Source: Ignisphaera aggregans DSM 17230
GTDB taxonomy: Archaea > Thermoproteota > Thermoprotei_A > Sulfolobales > Ignisphaeraceae
DNA: 64,000 bases
Assembly (NCBI GenBank): GCA_000145985.1
Contig: CP002098.1
Span: forward strand, 1,716,501-1,780,500
Direction: 5' to 3'
Below, piece after piece: positions 9,201 to 18,231 of this stretch (position 1 is the stretch's first letter; every line of letters begins with the position of its first letter). The notes beneath the pieces are model-generated. The model had not been told where the DNA came from, did no database searches, and saw only the letters and a list, made by a program, of their open reading frames with translations. The position numbers and the translations under genes are program-made.

Positions 9201-9986
9201 ATGGTAACAATTTCACCAAATCTCGTCTATAAGCATCTTAGTAGCTCTCCACAGCTAAAATCTGCTTTCCAGCTAATCGAAGGTGACGATGAAATTGTAG
9301 AGTTATTAAGAATGAGTAATATTATGGCTGTAAGTAGATTGAGATACAATGACCATGGAATTGTTCATGCAAGAATAGTTGCTGGTACAGCTCTTGAGCT
9401 TGTCGATATACTCAATTCTAGTAATATAGTATTTACAACCCTTAGAGATGGAACTGCTAGAACTCTTGATGATATAAAGATTATCATGCTACTCTCTGCA
9501 TATTTTCATGATATTGGTAATTCTGTTCATAGAACACAACATGAGCTTATAGGAGTTATTATAGCTAAGGATATTATTCATAGAATTTTAAAAGATCTTG
9601 GCTATGATACTAAGAGAGCTATTGCTCTAAGACAAGAGATTCTACATAACATATATTCAACAGCTTATGATGTAAAATGTCTAACAATAGAATGCAGTAT
9701 TATTAAATTGAGTGATGGGCTTGATATGTCAGAGGGGAGAGCTAGAATTCCATACAGATTAGGAAAAATGGATATGCATGCTGTTTCAGCTCTAAGTATA
9801 AAATATGTAGATATTGAGAAGGGTGTAGAAAAACCAATTAAAATTATTGTTCATATGAGTGAAATAGCAGGTCTATTCCAGTTAGAAGAAGTATTGTTGC
9901 CGAAGATAAAGACGGGTTTACTTGAAGACTATATAGAGATTTTCATAGAGAATAATGGTAGATTGATAAAGTTCTATCCTTTATAG
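9201..9986 (+). CDS. HD-domain metal-dependent phosphohydrolase
   Basis: The product carries an HD-superfamily core: H52 and H56 in NDHGIVHA, the metal-binding doublet H103-D104 in YFHDIGNS, a further His in EILHNIY, and a final Asp in KLSDGLDMSEGR. Such proteins hydrolyse phosphate esters, often nucleotides, with divalent metals. The substrate here is unknown. The last 70 residues form a beta-rich tail without a recognised domain. A convergent JAMM-like gene ends 10 bases downstream. Confidence 0.8.
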   Translation: MVTISPNLVYKHLSSSPQLKSAFQLIEGDDEIVELLRMSNIMAVSRLRYNDHGIVHARIVAGTALELVDILNSSNIVFTTLRDGTARTLDDIKIIMLLSAYFHDIGNSVHRTQHELIGVIIAKDIIHRILKDLGYDTKRAIALRQEILHNIYSTAYDVKCLTIECSIIKLSDGLDMSEGRARIPYRLGKMDMHAVSALSIKYVDIEKGVEKPIKIIVHMSEIAGLFQLEEVLLPKIKTGLLEDYIEIFIENNGRLIKFYPL

Positions 9987-9996
9987 GATTTCCCCT

Positions 9997-10734
9997 CTAT
10001 ATACCATAATCTATTTTTATGTGCTTAAATCTATATTTCCTAAGTATATCTATGTCTATGACGCTATAGTTATTAGCTAATCTCATTAGATTGATATAGT
10101 CCTCTTCACCCATAACCCCAGATCTATATATACATAGATATCCATTTACGCTATAGACACATATTCCTATACCTCTATTAGAAAGAATATCTATTCCTGT
10201 TAATATATCGACTCTTGAAAATGCTGGATATATAGAATATGGATGTGTATGTGATAAAAAGATTGTATCAATAATTTTAGGGAACTTAACATTTTTCTCA
10301 AATCCCTGTAGTATAACTCCCTTCCCATCTCCTAGTAAAATTAATGCATATTCACTCTCACTAAATATCCTAGGAACTAGATAATTTGCAGTTAGCCCCA
10401 AACATCTTCTGTAAAGCTTCTCATAGATTTTATCAATATTATTTTGCACTCCTCTTCTACATCTAATATGGATCTCTATATCATTAATGTGCTCTATAGT
10501 ACTATGTTCACAATCACTATCTATATTAATCTCTATACTATCTATATTATCTAGTGAATCTAGTGATAATAGATTGTTTATCTCAATACCATTGATTATC
10601 TCTATGTTTAGTTCATCTATTGCTATCTCTATTGCATCTTCTATAACTAGTAAAAGTTTGAAGATTTTTGCAATATGTTTTGTTTCTTCATTCTCTATTA
10701 GATCACTATACCTAGGTATTACCATTATCAACAT
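9997..10734 (-). CDS. JAMM/MPN-like metalloprotease-fold protein
   Basis: The C-terminal half contains FLSHTHPYSIYPAFSRVDI, which places H162, H164, S173 and D176 close to the JAMM signature HxHP...SxxD. There is one extra residue between the second His and the Ser compared with common versions. JAMM proteins are zinc isopeptidases or deconjugases of ubiquitin-like proteins, or related hydrolases. The N-terminal 120 residues are Ile/Asp/Glu-rich and resemble nothing I know. An upstream catalytic Glu is not obvious. The gene starts 10 bases after the end of the carboxyltransferase gene on the same strand, so the two may be co-transcribed. Confidence 0.5.
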   Translation of the reverse strand: MLIMVIPRYSDLIENEETKHIAKIFKLLLVIEDAIEIAIDELNIEIINGIEINNLLSLDSLDNIDSIEINIDSDCEHSTIEHINDIEIHIRCRRGVQNNIDKIYEKLYRRCLGLTANYLVPRIFSESEYALILLGDGKGVILQGFEKNVKFPKIIDTIFLSHTHPYSIYPAFSRVDILTGIDILSNRGIGICVYSVNGYLCIYRSGVMGEEDYINLMRLANNYSVIDIDILRKYRFKHIKIDYGI

Positions 10735-10743
10735 CTTAAAACT

Positions 10744-12327
10744 TTATAAAGGTATTAAACCATGCTTCCTGGGAGGAGGTCTTATTCTTATCTCTCTCTT
10801 AGTCATTAGAAATTCTAGTGCTTTAATAAGTATTGGTCTTGTATGACTGGGCTCAATTATAGCGTCTATATATCCACGTGAAGCTGCATAGTATGGTGTT
10901 GCAATTCTCTCTCTATACTCCTCTGCTAATTTCTTTAAGAGTTCTTCCCTCTTAACAGGATCTTCTATTGATTGCAACTTTTTACGCCATATAACTTCAG
11001 CTGCTGCTTCAGGACCCATAACAGCTATTTCAGCTGTAGGCCATGCCACAACAAAATCTGCTCCCAGATGCCTCGATCCTAGTGCTATATATGCACCTCC
11101 ATATGCCTTTCTAACAATTACTGTTATCTTAGGTACTGTCGCTTCACTATATGCATAGATAATCTTAGCACCATGTCTTATTATCCCTCTATGCTCTTGG
11201 AAGGTTCCAGGTACAAATCCTGGTACATCGACAAAGGTTATTATTGGAATATTAAATGCATCACAGAATCTCACGAATCTAGCGATTTTATCAGAAGAGT
11301 CTATATCTAGAGCACCCATATAGTATAGAGGTTGGTTTGCTACAATACCTATAGAGTATCCATTTAGTCTTGCAAATCCTACAATAGCATTCTTAGCAAA
11401 GTCTCTATGAACTTCAAAGAAAGTATTCCTATCTACTACTCTCTCTATTATCTCATACATATTATACGGCTTAGAAGAGTCCTCCGGTACAACATTATTT
11501 AGTGCAGTATCTATTCTCTCAGGATCATCCATTGGTTGAACTCTTGGTGGAAGTTCCATGCTGTTAGACGGTAGATAGGATAGAAGTTTTTTCACAATCT
11601 CTATCGCCTCCTTCTCATTACTCGCAACAAAATGAGCTACCCCACTCTTCGACGCATGTACCTCTGGACCTCCAAGCTCCATCTCAGTTACTTCTTCACC
11701 TATAGCAGCTTTTACAACTCTTGGCCCAGTTATAAACATGTAGGAGATTTTATCAACCATTATTATAAAGTCCATTAATGCTGGTGAGTATACTGCTCCC
11801 CCTGCGCAAGGACCCATTATAACTGCTATTTGTGGTATAGCTCCAGATGCAGCAACATTCATATAAAAAATCTCTCCATATCCCCTGAGAGAATCTACAC
11901 CTTCTTGAATCCTTGCACCTCCAGAATCATTGAGAAATACTACCGGAACACCTACGGATAGAGCATACTGCATTGCCTTTACAATTTTTGCTGCATGCAT
12001 TTCACCAACAGATCCTCCCATAAAGGTGAAGTCCTGTGCTATAGCAACTATATTCCTACCATCAACTTTTCCAAATGCTGTTACGACACCATCGCCATAA
12101 GCCTTCCTCTCACTCATATCAAACTCTGTAGCTCTATGTGTAACAAACATATCTATCTCAATAAATCTGCCTCCATCAAACAAAAGCTCGAGTCTTTCAC
12201 GTGCAGTTAGCTTTCCTGCTGCATGCTGTTTATTTATAGCTTCTACTCCACCACCAAGTTTTGCTATTTCCATCATCTCCCTTAACTTTCTTATCTCACT
12301 TCTCTCATAACCAGATAGATCAGACAT
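10744..12327 (-). CDS. Acyl-CoA carboxylase / methylmalonyl-CoA decarboxylase carboxyltransferase subunit
   Basis: This 527-residue carboxyltransferase moves CO2 between biotin and an acyl-CoA (acetyl-, propionyl- or methylmalonyl-CoA). Both crotonase-fold halves are present. The first has GGRFIEIDMFVTH, LNDSGGARIQEG and the oxyanion glycines MGPCAGGAVYSP. The second has TFVDVPGFVPG and RKAYGGAYIA. The length is normal. It is divergently transcribed from the biotin carrier gene across 165 bases. No biotin carboxylase (AccC) or membrane decarboxylase subunit lies nearby, so carboxylase and decarboxylase roles cannot be separated from this window. Confidence 0.92.
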   Translation of the reverse strand: MSDLSGYERSEIRKLREMMEIAKLGGGVEAINKQHAAGKLTARERLELLFDGGRFIEIDMFVTHRATEFDMSERKAYGDGVVTAFGKVDGRNIVAIAQDFTFMGGSVGEMHAAKIVKAMQYALSVGVPVVFLNDSGGARIQEGVDSLRGYGEIFYMNVAASGAIPQIAVIMGPCAGGAVYSPALMDFIIMVDKISYMFITGPRVVKAAIGEEVTEMELGGPEVHASKSGVAHFVASNEKEAIEIVKKLLSYLPSNSMELPPRVQPMDDPERIDTALNNVVPEDSSKPYNMYEIIERVVDRNTFFEVHRDFAKNAIVGFARLNGYSIGIVANQPLYYMGALDIDSSDKIARFVRFCDAFNIPIITFVDVPGFVPGTFQEHRGIIRHGAKIIYAYSEATVPKITVIVRKAYGGAYIALGSRHLGADFVVAWPTAEIAVMGPEAAAEVIWRKKLQSIEDPVKREELLKKLAEEYRERIATPYYAASRGYIDAIIEPSHTRPILIKALEFLMTKREIRIRPPPRKHGLIPL

Positions 12328-12399
12328 ATATCCGTACCCATTGAATATTCATTAAAATCTTGATTAATTGGTTATTATATTTGATAGTAGTTGAAGGGG

Positions 12400-12406
12400 T
12401 TATAAA
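12400..12406 (+). promoter_or_regulatory. TATA-like box in the divergent carboxylase promoter region
   Basis: TTATAAA lies between the divergent carboxyltransferase and biotin carrier genes. It is 86 bases upstream of the carrier start, so a transcript from it would have a leader of about 60 bases. Other AT-rich candidates lie closer to the gene, so this assignment is tentative. Confidence 0.3.
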
Positions 12407-12492
12407 TCACTAACGCTTTATATCGTATTGAGTAATTAATAGCAACCCTTATTTATCTCAGAGAAAAATTAGGATGTAAAAGGTTAGCATTA

Positions 12493-12933
12493 ATGCCTCA
12501 GAAGATTGTAGTAGAATTCAAGAATCAGCGATATGAAGTGGAAATACTTGAGGAAAAAGAGGGTGTGATTAGGGTTAGAGTTGGAGATAGAGAATACATT
12601 GTATATCTACCACAGGAATCTACAGGATATAGATCATATCAACTGCTTATGGAAAAAGGTAGAGCTATAGAGAGCGCCAATAGACAGGCTGTTGAGGAGG
12701 AGCTGATACAGAGAAAAGAGGATAGATATATATATTCTGAGATCCCAGGGAGAATAGTTAAGTATATGGTTAATGAAGGGGATTATATAAGGGAGGGAGA
12801 TGTAATAGCGATTATTGAGTCTATGAAGATGGAAATAGAACTTCGAAGTAATAAGAGTGGGAGGATTAAAAAAATTCTTATTCCGAAGGGTTCCTTTGTT
12901 AACATTGGTCAACCATTGATTGAGCTTGGGTAA
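12493..12933 (+). CDS. Biotin carboxyl carrier protein
   Basis: This 146-residue protein carries the biotin that shuttles CO2 to the neighbouring carboxyltransferase. The C-terminal biotinyl domain (about 78-146) has IESMKMEIE with K112 as the biotinylated lysine; ESMKM replaces the usual EAMKM. The N-terminal 75 residues form a separate beta-rich domain and a charged linker. It is divergent from the carboxyltransferase gene, which supports a shared complex. The partner enzymes for ATP-dependent biotin carboxylation or for decarboxylation must be encoded elsewhere. Confidence 0.9.
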   Translation: MPQKIVVEFKNQRYEVEILEEKEGVIRVRVGDREYIVYLPQESTGYRSYQLLMEKGRAIESANRQAVEEELIQRKEDRYIYSEIPGRIVKYMVNEGDYIREGDVIAIIESMKMEIELRSNKSGRIKKILIPKGSFVNIGQPLIELG

Positions 12934-12936
12934 ATA

Positions 12937-13005
12937 CTACTTCTTCTTTTTCTCTTCTTTCTTCTCAGCTTTCTTTTCCTCCTTCTTCTCAGGCTTCTTC
13001 GACAT
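12937..13005 (-). CDS. Possible 22-residue Lys/Glu-rich micropeptide
   Basis: On the minus strand an ATG at 13005 is preceded by GGTGAC (13012-13017) at a six-base spacing. This opens a 22-codon frame reading MSKKPEKKEEKKAEK and continuing KKEEKKKK to a TAG. Almost every residue is Lys or Glu. Such tails occur on archaeal ribosomal proteins, but here nothing follows the tail. It sits three bases from the end of the convergent biotin carrier gene. The good ribosome binding site argues for translation, while the low complexity argues for caution. Confidence 0.4.
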   Translation of the reverse strand: MSKKPEKKEEKKAEKKEEKKKK

Positions 13006-13113
13006 TTCTATGTCACCAAGCATAATATGGTTAACTGTATAGAACTAAAACATTTGTTCAACAGACTATTAATACATATTAATAATTAGGATACTATTTC
13101 ATGATCTATGCCA

Positions 13114-13824
13114 CTATATAACATATAGATAGAGTAAGTTTGGATACTTATTCTTATTAATGAGATCTATACATTCTTTACTAATGTATATCGTTGCAAT
13201 ACCTATAACTGATATATCGTTCATATTTAGAATAGATATAATCTTAGATAACTTATCTTTCTCATTTATCATTAGATCAACTAAAAAGAATTTTTTATGT
13301 TGATGCAGACAGTCTCTAGGAATAAGTATATATTTTATTGATTGTTCTGTGGAAGAGTAGTACCAGAGAATCTTGACATTTTCCTCAACTATATTCCTAT
13401 TTACCAATGGTATGCATAATTCGCATCCCATCTCTATAGATATTGCTGTAGCTAATGGTATTGCTTCTTGAGATAGGCTAAATACATAGTCTATCTCCTC
13501 CTCACCAAGCCTTTCCTCTATTACTAAGGAATATAGTTCTATGAAACCTATATTTCTTGCAACATGTTGTGGCATATCTCTATATTTCTTAGCTATATCA
13601 TATAGTAGTTCATCTATAATTTTCTTTTCGCTAAGCTTATTCTTTATATCTTCTACAACTTCATCACTTGGTATACCTAGGAAATTTATGTATTTCCATA
13701 AACTTTGGAATGGAATATCGAGAATCTTTTCAAGATCTCTTAGACTATAGAAATAATTTAAAGCTCTCAATATTTTTATAATTCTTAGTTTTTCTGCTCG
13801 TCGTACTGAGGTAGTGCTAGACAT
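13114..13824 (-). CDS. HTH plus phosphoribosyltransferase-like regulator (GfcR/PurR-like)
   Basis: The N-terminal ~60 residues look like a helix-turn-helix (YFYSLRDLEKILDIPFQSLWKYI). They are followed by a region that fits the type I phosphoribosyltransferase fold. The PRPP-binding loop, normally VDDxxxTG, reads FFLVDLMINEKDKL here, so the acidic pair and glycine are lost and catalysis is unlikely. HTH-PRTase fusions act in archaea as ligand-sensing transcription regulators. The gene lies 45 bases downstream of deoxyhypusine synthase on the same strand. Target genes are unknown. Confidence 0.6.
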   Translation of the reverse strand: MSSTTSVRRAEKLRIIKILRALNYFYSLRDLEKILDIPFQSLWKYINFLGIPSDEVVEDIKNKLSEKKIIDELLYDIAKKYRDMPQHVARNIGFIELYSLVIEERLGEEEIDYVFSLSQEAIPLATAISIEMGCELCIPLVNRNIVEENVKILWYYSSTEQSIKYILIPRDCLHQHKKFFLVDLMINEKDKLSKIISILNMNDISVIGIATIYISKECIDLINKNKYPNLLYLYVI

Positions 13825-13869
13825 ATTAGTTCCGTCACTACCACTGTTTTCTGCTGATAAAAAATATTT

Positions 13870-14931
13870 TTATGTAACGTCTTTAAAAATCCAACTAAGA
13901 TCGGGAACATTCTTACGCTTTATACCTTCTTCAAGGATTGCATGTGCTATTAGTGGAAGAGCTATAGTTGCATCAACATATACAACTCTCTTCTTAGCCT
14001 TAGGAGCGACCTTGCCCCAGCTTACTGCTTCCTCAAGTGTAGCTCCTGATAAGCCTCCCCATTGTGGTGCATCTGTCGTTATCTGTACGACATATTCTAG
14101 TGGTTTATAGTAATCCTTTATTCCTTCTTTTTCTGCAATAATTGTTTGTGCTACTGTAACTAGATTGACATAGTCTTTAGGTACTCCACCTCCTATATAT
14201 ATAGCTGAAAGTTTTTCAGATCTCCTCCCAATCTCAACAATTTGATCAAAGTCTTTTACCATATCTAGAACAATATTATGTCCCCTTTCTCTAATAGCCA
14301 TGATAGCTGCAATACCATATCCACTATCAACTAGTGCTGGTGAGAAGACCGGTACCTTTTTCCTATATGCAGCGGCTACAATACTATCAATATTTCTTTC
14401 ATTTAAATATCTTCCAAATAGATATAAGAATTCTGCTGTTGAGTATATAGAACCCTTTGGTAATGTATATATGAACTCTTTTATTAGGTTCTCCATCTTT
14501 CTATAATTAAGTTCACTTGCATATACATCATAAAATCTATCTATCTTATACTTCAATAGTTCACTATCATCTACATAGGGACTCCCCTTATAATAACTAA
14601 ATCCCATAGCCTCATATATATCTTCAGATATATTAGCACCTGTAGATACAACAACATCTACATATCTATTCTCAATAAACCACTTGATAATTTTCCACAT
14701 ACCAGCAGTACTCATAGATCCTGCAAGACCTAAGAATATAGTTGTATTAGGTTCTTGAAGCATTTCAACGATTATCTTATATACTTCACCTAGGGCTCTC
14801 CCCTGATATGCTGTATCTGCCATATCCCTCAAAATCTCAGATATACTCCTACCTCTCACTTCTATAGTCTTCAATTTCTCTATTAGATATGGATTTGATT
14901 CCTCAACTACCTCTTTATCCATTTTAAACAC
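13870..14931 (-). CDS. dys: Deoxyhypusine synthase
   Basis: This enzyme transfers the aminobutyl group of spermidine to a lysine of aIF5A, the first step of hypusine formation. Diagnostic segments are FLGLAGSMSTAGM, STGANISEDIYEAMG, YIGGGVPKDYVN, DAPQWGGLSGAT and EEAVSWGKV. K307 in the last segment corresponds to the catalytic lysine that forms the enzyme-aminobutyl intermediate. At 353 residues the length is usual. The HTH-PRTase-like gene follows 45 bases downstream. Archaeal members can also act on other polyamines, so the natural donor is not certain. Confidence 0.93.
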   Translation of the reverse strand: MFKMDKEVVEESNPYLIEKLKTIEVRGRSISEILRDMADTAYQGRALGEVYKIIVEMLQEPNTTIFLGLAGSMSTAGMWKIIKWFIENRYVDVVVSTGANISEDIYEAMGFSYYKGSPYVDDSELLKYKIDRFYDVYASELNYRKMENLIKEFIYTLPKGSIYSTAEFLYLFGRYLNERNIDSIVAAAYRKKVPVFSPALVDSGYGIAAIMAIRERGHNIVLDMVKDFDQIVEIGRRSEKLSAIYIGGGVPKDYVNLVTVAQTIIAEKEGIKDYYKPLEYVVQITTDAPQWGGLSGATLEEAVSWGKVAPKAKKRVVYVDATIALPLIAHAILEEGIKRKNVPDLSWIFKDVT

Positions 14932-15013
14932 TTCAAGGCTTTAATCATATCTCTGGTTAAAAGCTTTAATCCTTTTACAACATTATATCAGTAAATGCTG
15001 GTGTAATGGTATA

Positions 15014-16573
15014 ATGAAAGATGTTGTATTTATGTTTGAGGTTCATCAGCCATATAGATTGAGAAGGGATATCAATATAAATATGATTAGAAAGGCTTTT
15101 GAAAGGAAACTAAATGTTGATTCACTTGAAGATCTATTATTTGACGAGGAACAGAATAGAGCAATATTAGAGAGAGTAGCTAGGAAATGCTATATACCTG
15201 CAACGAGAATACTTATAGATGTGAATAGAGAGCTTAAGAAACAAGGAAAGATGTTTAAGATTGCTCTTAGCATAAGCGGAACCTTATTAGAACAATCAAT
15301 TAAATGGAATAGAGCTATCATAGATATATTTAGTGAAGCTGTTGCAGAGGGATTTGTGGAACTTATTGATCAAACATATTACCATAGTCTTGCATCACTA
15401 TTTCCAACAAGTGATGAATTTATTGAGCAGTTAGCATATCATAGAGGGTTGATAAAGGATATATTTGGAGTAGAACCACAAGTTGCTGAAAATACAGAGT
15501 TTATATTCAATAACGATATTGCAAACATATTTGACAGACTCGGATATAAAGTTGTTTTAACAGAAGGTGTGGATCACATACTCGGCTGGAGAAGTCCTAA
15601 CTATGTATATAGAGCATGGAATTCTGATCTAAGAGTTCTTGTACGCAACTATAGATTAAGTGACGATATAGGATTCAGATTTTCGGATAGAAAATGGGAT
15701 CAGTATCCATTGACAAGCGATAAATATGCAGATTGGATTGCATCAACATCTGGAGATGTAATTTTTATAGCTATAGACTATGAAACCTTTGGCGAACATC
15801 ATGATCCTTCAACTGGTATATACGAGTTTCTAAGATGGCTACCTAGTAAGTTGATAGAAAGAGGAGTTAACGTTGAGTTTCCCTCTATTGCTGCTTTCAA
15901 CCATACACCAAAAGATTTCTATGATGTACCTCCATGGACAACTATAAGCTGGGCTGATGAAAGAGATCTCTCAGCATGGCTTGGAAATGAATTACAGAGA
16001 TCAGCTTTTGAGTTATATCTATATCTAGAGCCTTATGTTAAAGCTGTCGGAGGAGTATATCTCGATATTTGGAGAAAGCTTGGTTCTAGTGATCACTATT
16101 ACTATATGGCTACAAAAGGTGGGAGTGCTGGAGAAGTACATTCATATTTCTCTCCCTATAAAGATGTTGTAACTGCCTATAGAGTCTATATCGAGGCCCT
16201 AACTACTTTAGCTATGATGCTCTCTGAAACCATTATGAGCAATCCACAGAAGTATGCTATCCATATCACTGTTCCTCCATCGAGAGCATTCCATTTCTAT
16301 CTAGCTCCAGGTAAACCTCTTGGAGTTAAATGTAGAAATTTGCTAGAGCTTCTAGCCTCGTTACAGAGTGTGCCCATAGAATCAATAGTATATCATCTAA
16401 AGAGAGGAGATCTCTCAGCGTGGTTAAGAAATACTCTATTCCTAGATGATCTAGCTATGAAGTTAGATGAATTTGCTAAGTCTATGGAGTATAGGGAGAT
16501 GGTTAAACAGAGAGATGTTATTCGTGATAAAGTTATAGAAATTATTAAGCAAACACTATTTTACTCCACATAA
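15014..16573 (+). CDS. GH57 glycoside hydrolase (alpha-amylase-like)
   Basis: This is a 519-residue family GH57 retaining enzyme acting on alpha-glucans. It shows region 1 (FEVHQPYR, residues 8-15), the nucleophile region QVAENTEF (about 156-163) and the acid/base region FIAIDYETFGEHH with D255. There is no signal peptide, so it is probably intracellular. It starts 82 bases from the divergent deoxyhypusine synthase gene and is followed by a second GH57 gene. Likely roles are breakdown of starch or glycogen. Amylase versus 4-alpha-glucanotransferase activity cannot be fixed from sequence. Confidence 0.88.
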   Translation: MKDVVFMFEVHQPYRLRRDININMIRKAFERKLNVDSLEDLLFDEEQNRAILERVARKCYIPATRILIDVNRELKKQGKMFKIALSISGTLLEQSIKWNRAIIDIFSEAVAEGFVELIDQTYYHSLASLFPTSDEFIEQLAYHRGLIKDIFGVEPQVAENTEFIFNNDIANIFDRLGYKVVLTEGVDHILGWRSPNYVYRAWNSDLRVLVRNYRLSDDIGFRFSDRKWDQYPLTSDKYADWIASTSGDVIFIAIDYETFGEHHDPSTGIYEFLRWLPSKLIERGVNVEFPSIAAFNHTPKDFYDVPPWTTISWADERDLSAWLGNELQRSAFELYLYLEPYVKAVGGVYLDIWRKLGSSDHYYYMATKGGSAGEVHSYFSPYKDVVTAYRVYIEALTTLAMMLSETIMSNPQKYAIHITVPPSRAFHFYLAPGKPLGVKCRNLLELLASLQSVPIESIVYHLKRGDLSAWLRNTLFLDDLAMKLDEFAKSMEYREMVKQRDVIRDKVIEIIKQTLFYST

Positions 16574-16658
16574 ATAGTTATTATAGTTATTAAAGTATCT
16601 CACTTTTTATCTAGATCTAGATGTCGAACTAATGATTAGGCGGAAAGGTAAGTAGATT

Positions 16659-18227
16659 ATGGCTATATATATACTTCCAGATTCTGTCATTTACACTGTT
16701 GGTGATACAGCTAAGGTTAACGTCTCTATCAGAAAACCTGAGAAATGTCAGGATGAATCTGTAGAAATAGAGTTTAAAGCTATGACTAGAAACGATGTTG
16801 GAGGTATTGAGGTTTTTAGTAGTAAAGATGTTGTTAAAATGACAGGGAATTCTACTGATATAGTCTACACCTTTGATGTAAAACCTAGTGTAATACGTAT
16901 AACTAAGGAATATTCCATACTTTATATTGAGGCTACAGCTAAAATGTGTGACTATAAGGATAAGGATTCCACAATAGTGTATATATATCCAGAGACTAAA
17001 CATCTCGTAGATCTTGTCATTGTTTGGCATCATCATCAACCACCAAATTATCTTCCAAATGGGTTATATTTTGCTGATTATCCATTTAGATGGGTATGGT
17101 TTAATCTATTTGAGCCCTATACCACTGGAGGTCCTTACTATGTTCATGCAACTGTATACAAGATGTTTCCAAATGTTAAAACTACAGTACATCTCTCACC
17201 AAGTCTTTTAGCACAGTGGAGAAATGCTATAGAGAATGGATATGTTATGGAGAATGGGACAAAGATCTCTAAGGAGGATAAAACGATATCTATGATAGCC
17301 ACTACATTAAATATGTACAGAGAGTTGGCATCAAATGGTGTTATAGAGATTCTTACATCAGTTTATGCACATACTATTGCGGGATATGTTATAGATAGAC
17401 TTGGAATGGATGGAATTATCCGTGAAGAACTTGAAATAGGTAAGGAAACTACAAAAACAGTAATGGGGGTAGAACCTGTTGGTGTATGGACCCCTGAAAT
17501 GGCGTGGCATAATAGACTTACAGAGCTATATCACGATACTGGTATAAGGTATACAATATTATGTGGCAAGAGTCATTTTCCTAGAGCTATAGGAGATAGG
17601 GGAAGTCCATATGAGCTATATAGAATTGTATATGGGGGTAAATATATAAATATTCTATTTAGAGACCAAGAGATAAGTGATATTATAGGATTCAACAATA
17701 ATTTTCCTATGCTTAATATGGCTTTTGAGACTGCTAGAGATGTAGTTAGAAGGATTGTTTCTAGAAGGGGTATTGTGACAATAGCTCTTGATGGAGAGAA
17801 CTGGATGATATTCTCAAAGTATCCTAGTAATACCTATCCATTCCTCTACTATCTATACCAACTCATAGATAGTGCTCAGAGAAAAGGGTTTATAAGATGT
17901 CTACTTGGGAGAGATGTTGTAGAGATATATAGAGATAGGAGTAGGAAGCTAATCTATATATCTACAAATTCATGGATTAATGGATTTAGTAAGTGGGATG
18001 GAGAGATACCAGAACAAAAATATATGTGGTATGAAGTATCACGTGCATATGATATGATTAGACTTTATAGAGATGTCTATGGCGATAAAAATGGTGTTAA
18101 GAGAGCTAAATGGGCTTTATATCATGCAATAGATAGTGATTTTTGGTGGGCAGATTTCTGGAACCCTAGGGTAATTAAGGAATGGATTAACGAGGTATAT
18201 AGATCTCTTTATCTATATAGAGAATAG
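16659..18227 (+). CDS. GH57 glycoside hydrolase with N-terminal beta-domain (amylopullulanase-like)
   Basis: Residues 1-113 form a beta-rich accessory domain. A GH57 catalytic domain then begins at VIVWHHHQPPNYLP (HHHQPP at 124-129). The nucleophile region is GVWTPEMAW and the acid/base region IALDGENWM. The bulky aromatic C-terminal region (WWADFWNP) is typical of the family. No signal peptide is seen. It follows the first GH57 gene by 85 bases on the same strand, so the two probably act together on stored or imported alpha-glucan. It ends four bases before a convergent sugar nucleotidyltransferase gene. Confidence 0.87.
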   Translation: MAIYILPDSVIYTVGDTAKVNVSIRKPEKCQDESVEIEFKAMTRNDVGGIEVFSSKDVVKMTGNSTDIVYTFDVKPSVIRITKEYSILYIEATAKMCDYKDKDSTIVYIYPETKHLVDLVIVWHHHQPPNYLPNGLYFADYPFRWVWFNLFEPYTTGGPYYVHATVYKMFPNVKTTVHLSPSLLAQWRNAIENGYVMENGTKISKEDKTISMIATTLNMYRELASNGVIEILTSVYAHTIAGYVIDRLGMDGIIREELEIGKETTKTVMGVEPVGVWTPEMAWHNRLTELYHDTGIRYTILCGKSHFPRAIGDRGSPYELYRIVYGGKYINILFRDQEISDIIGFNNNFPMLNMAFETARDVVRRIVSRRGIVTIALDGENWMIFSKYPSNTYPFLYYLYQLIDSAQRKGFIRCLLGRDVVEIYRDRSRKLIYISTNSWINGFSKWDGEIPEQKYMWYEVSRAYDMIRLYRDVYGDKNGVKRAKWALYHAIDSDFWWADFWNPRVIKEWINEVYRSLYLYRE

Positions 18228-18231
18228 CTTT

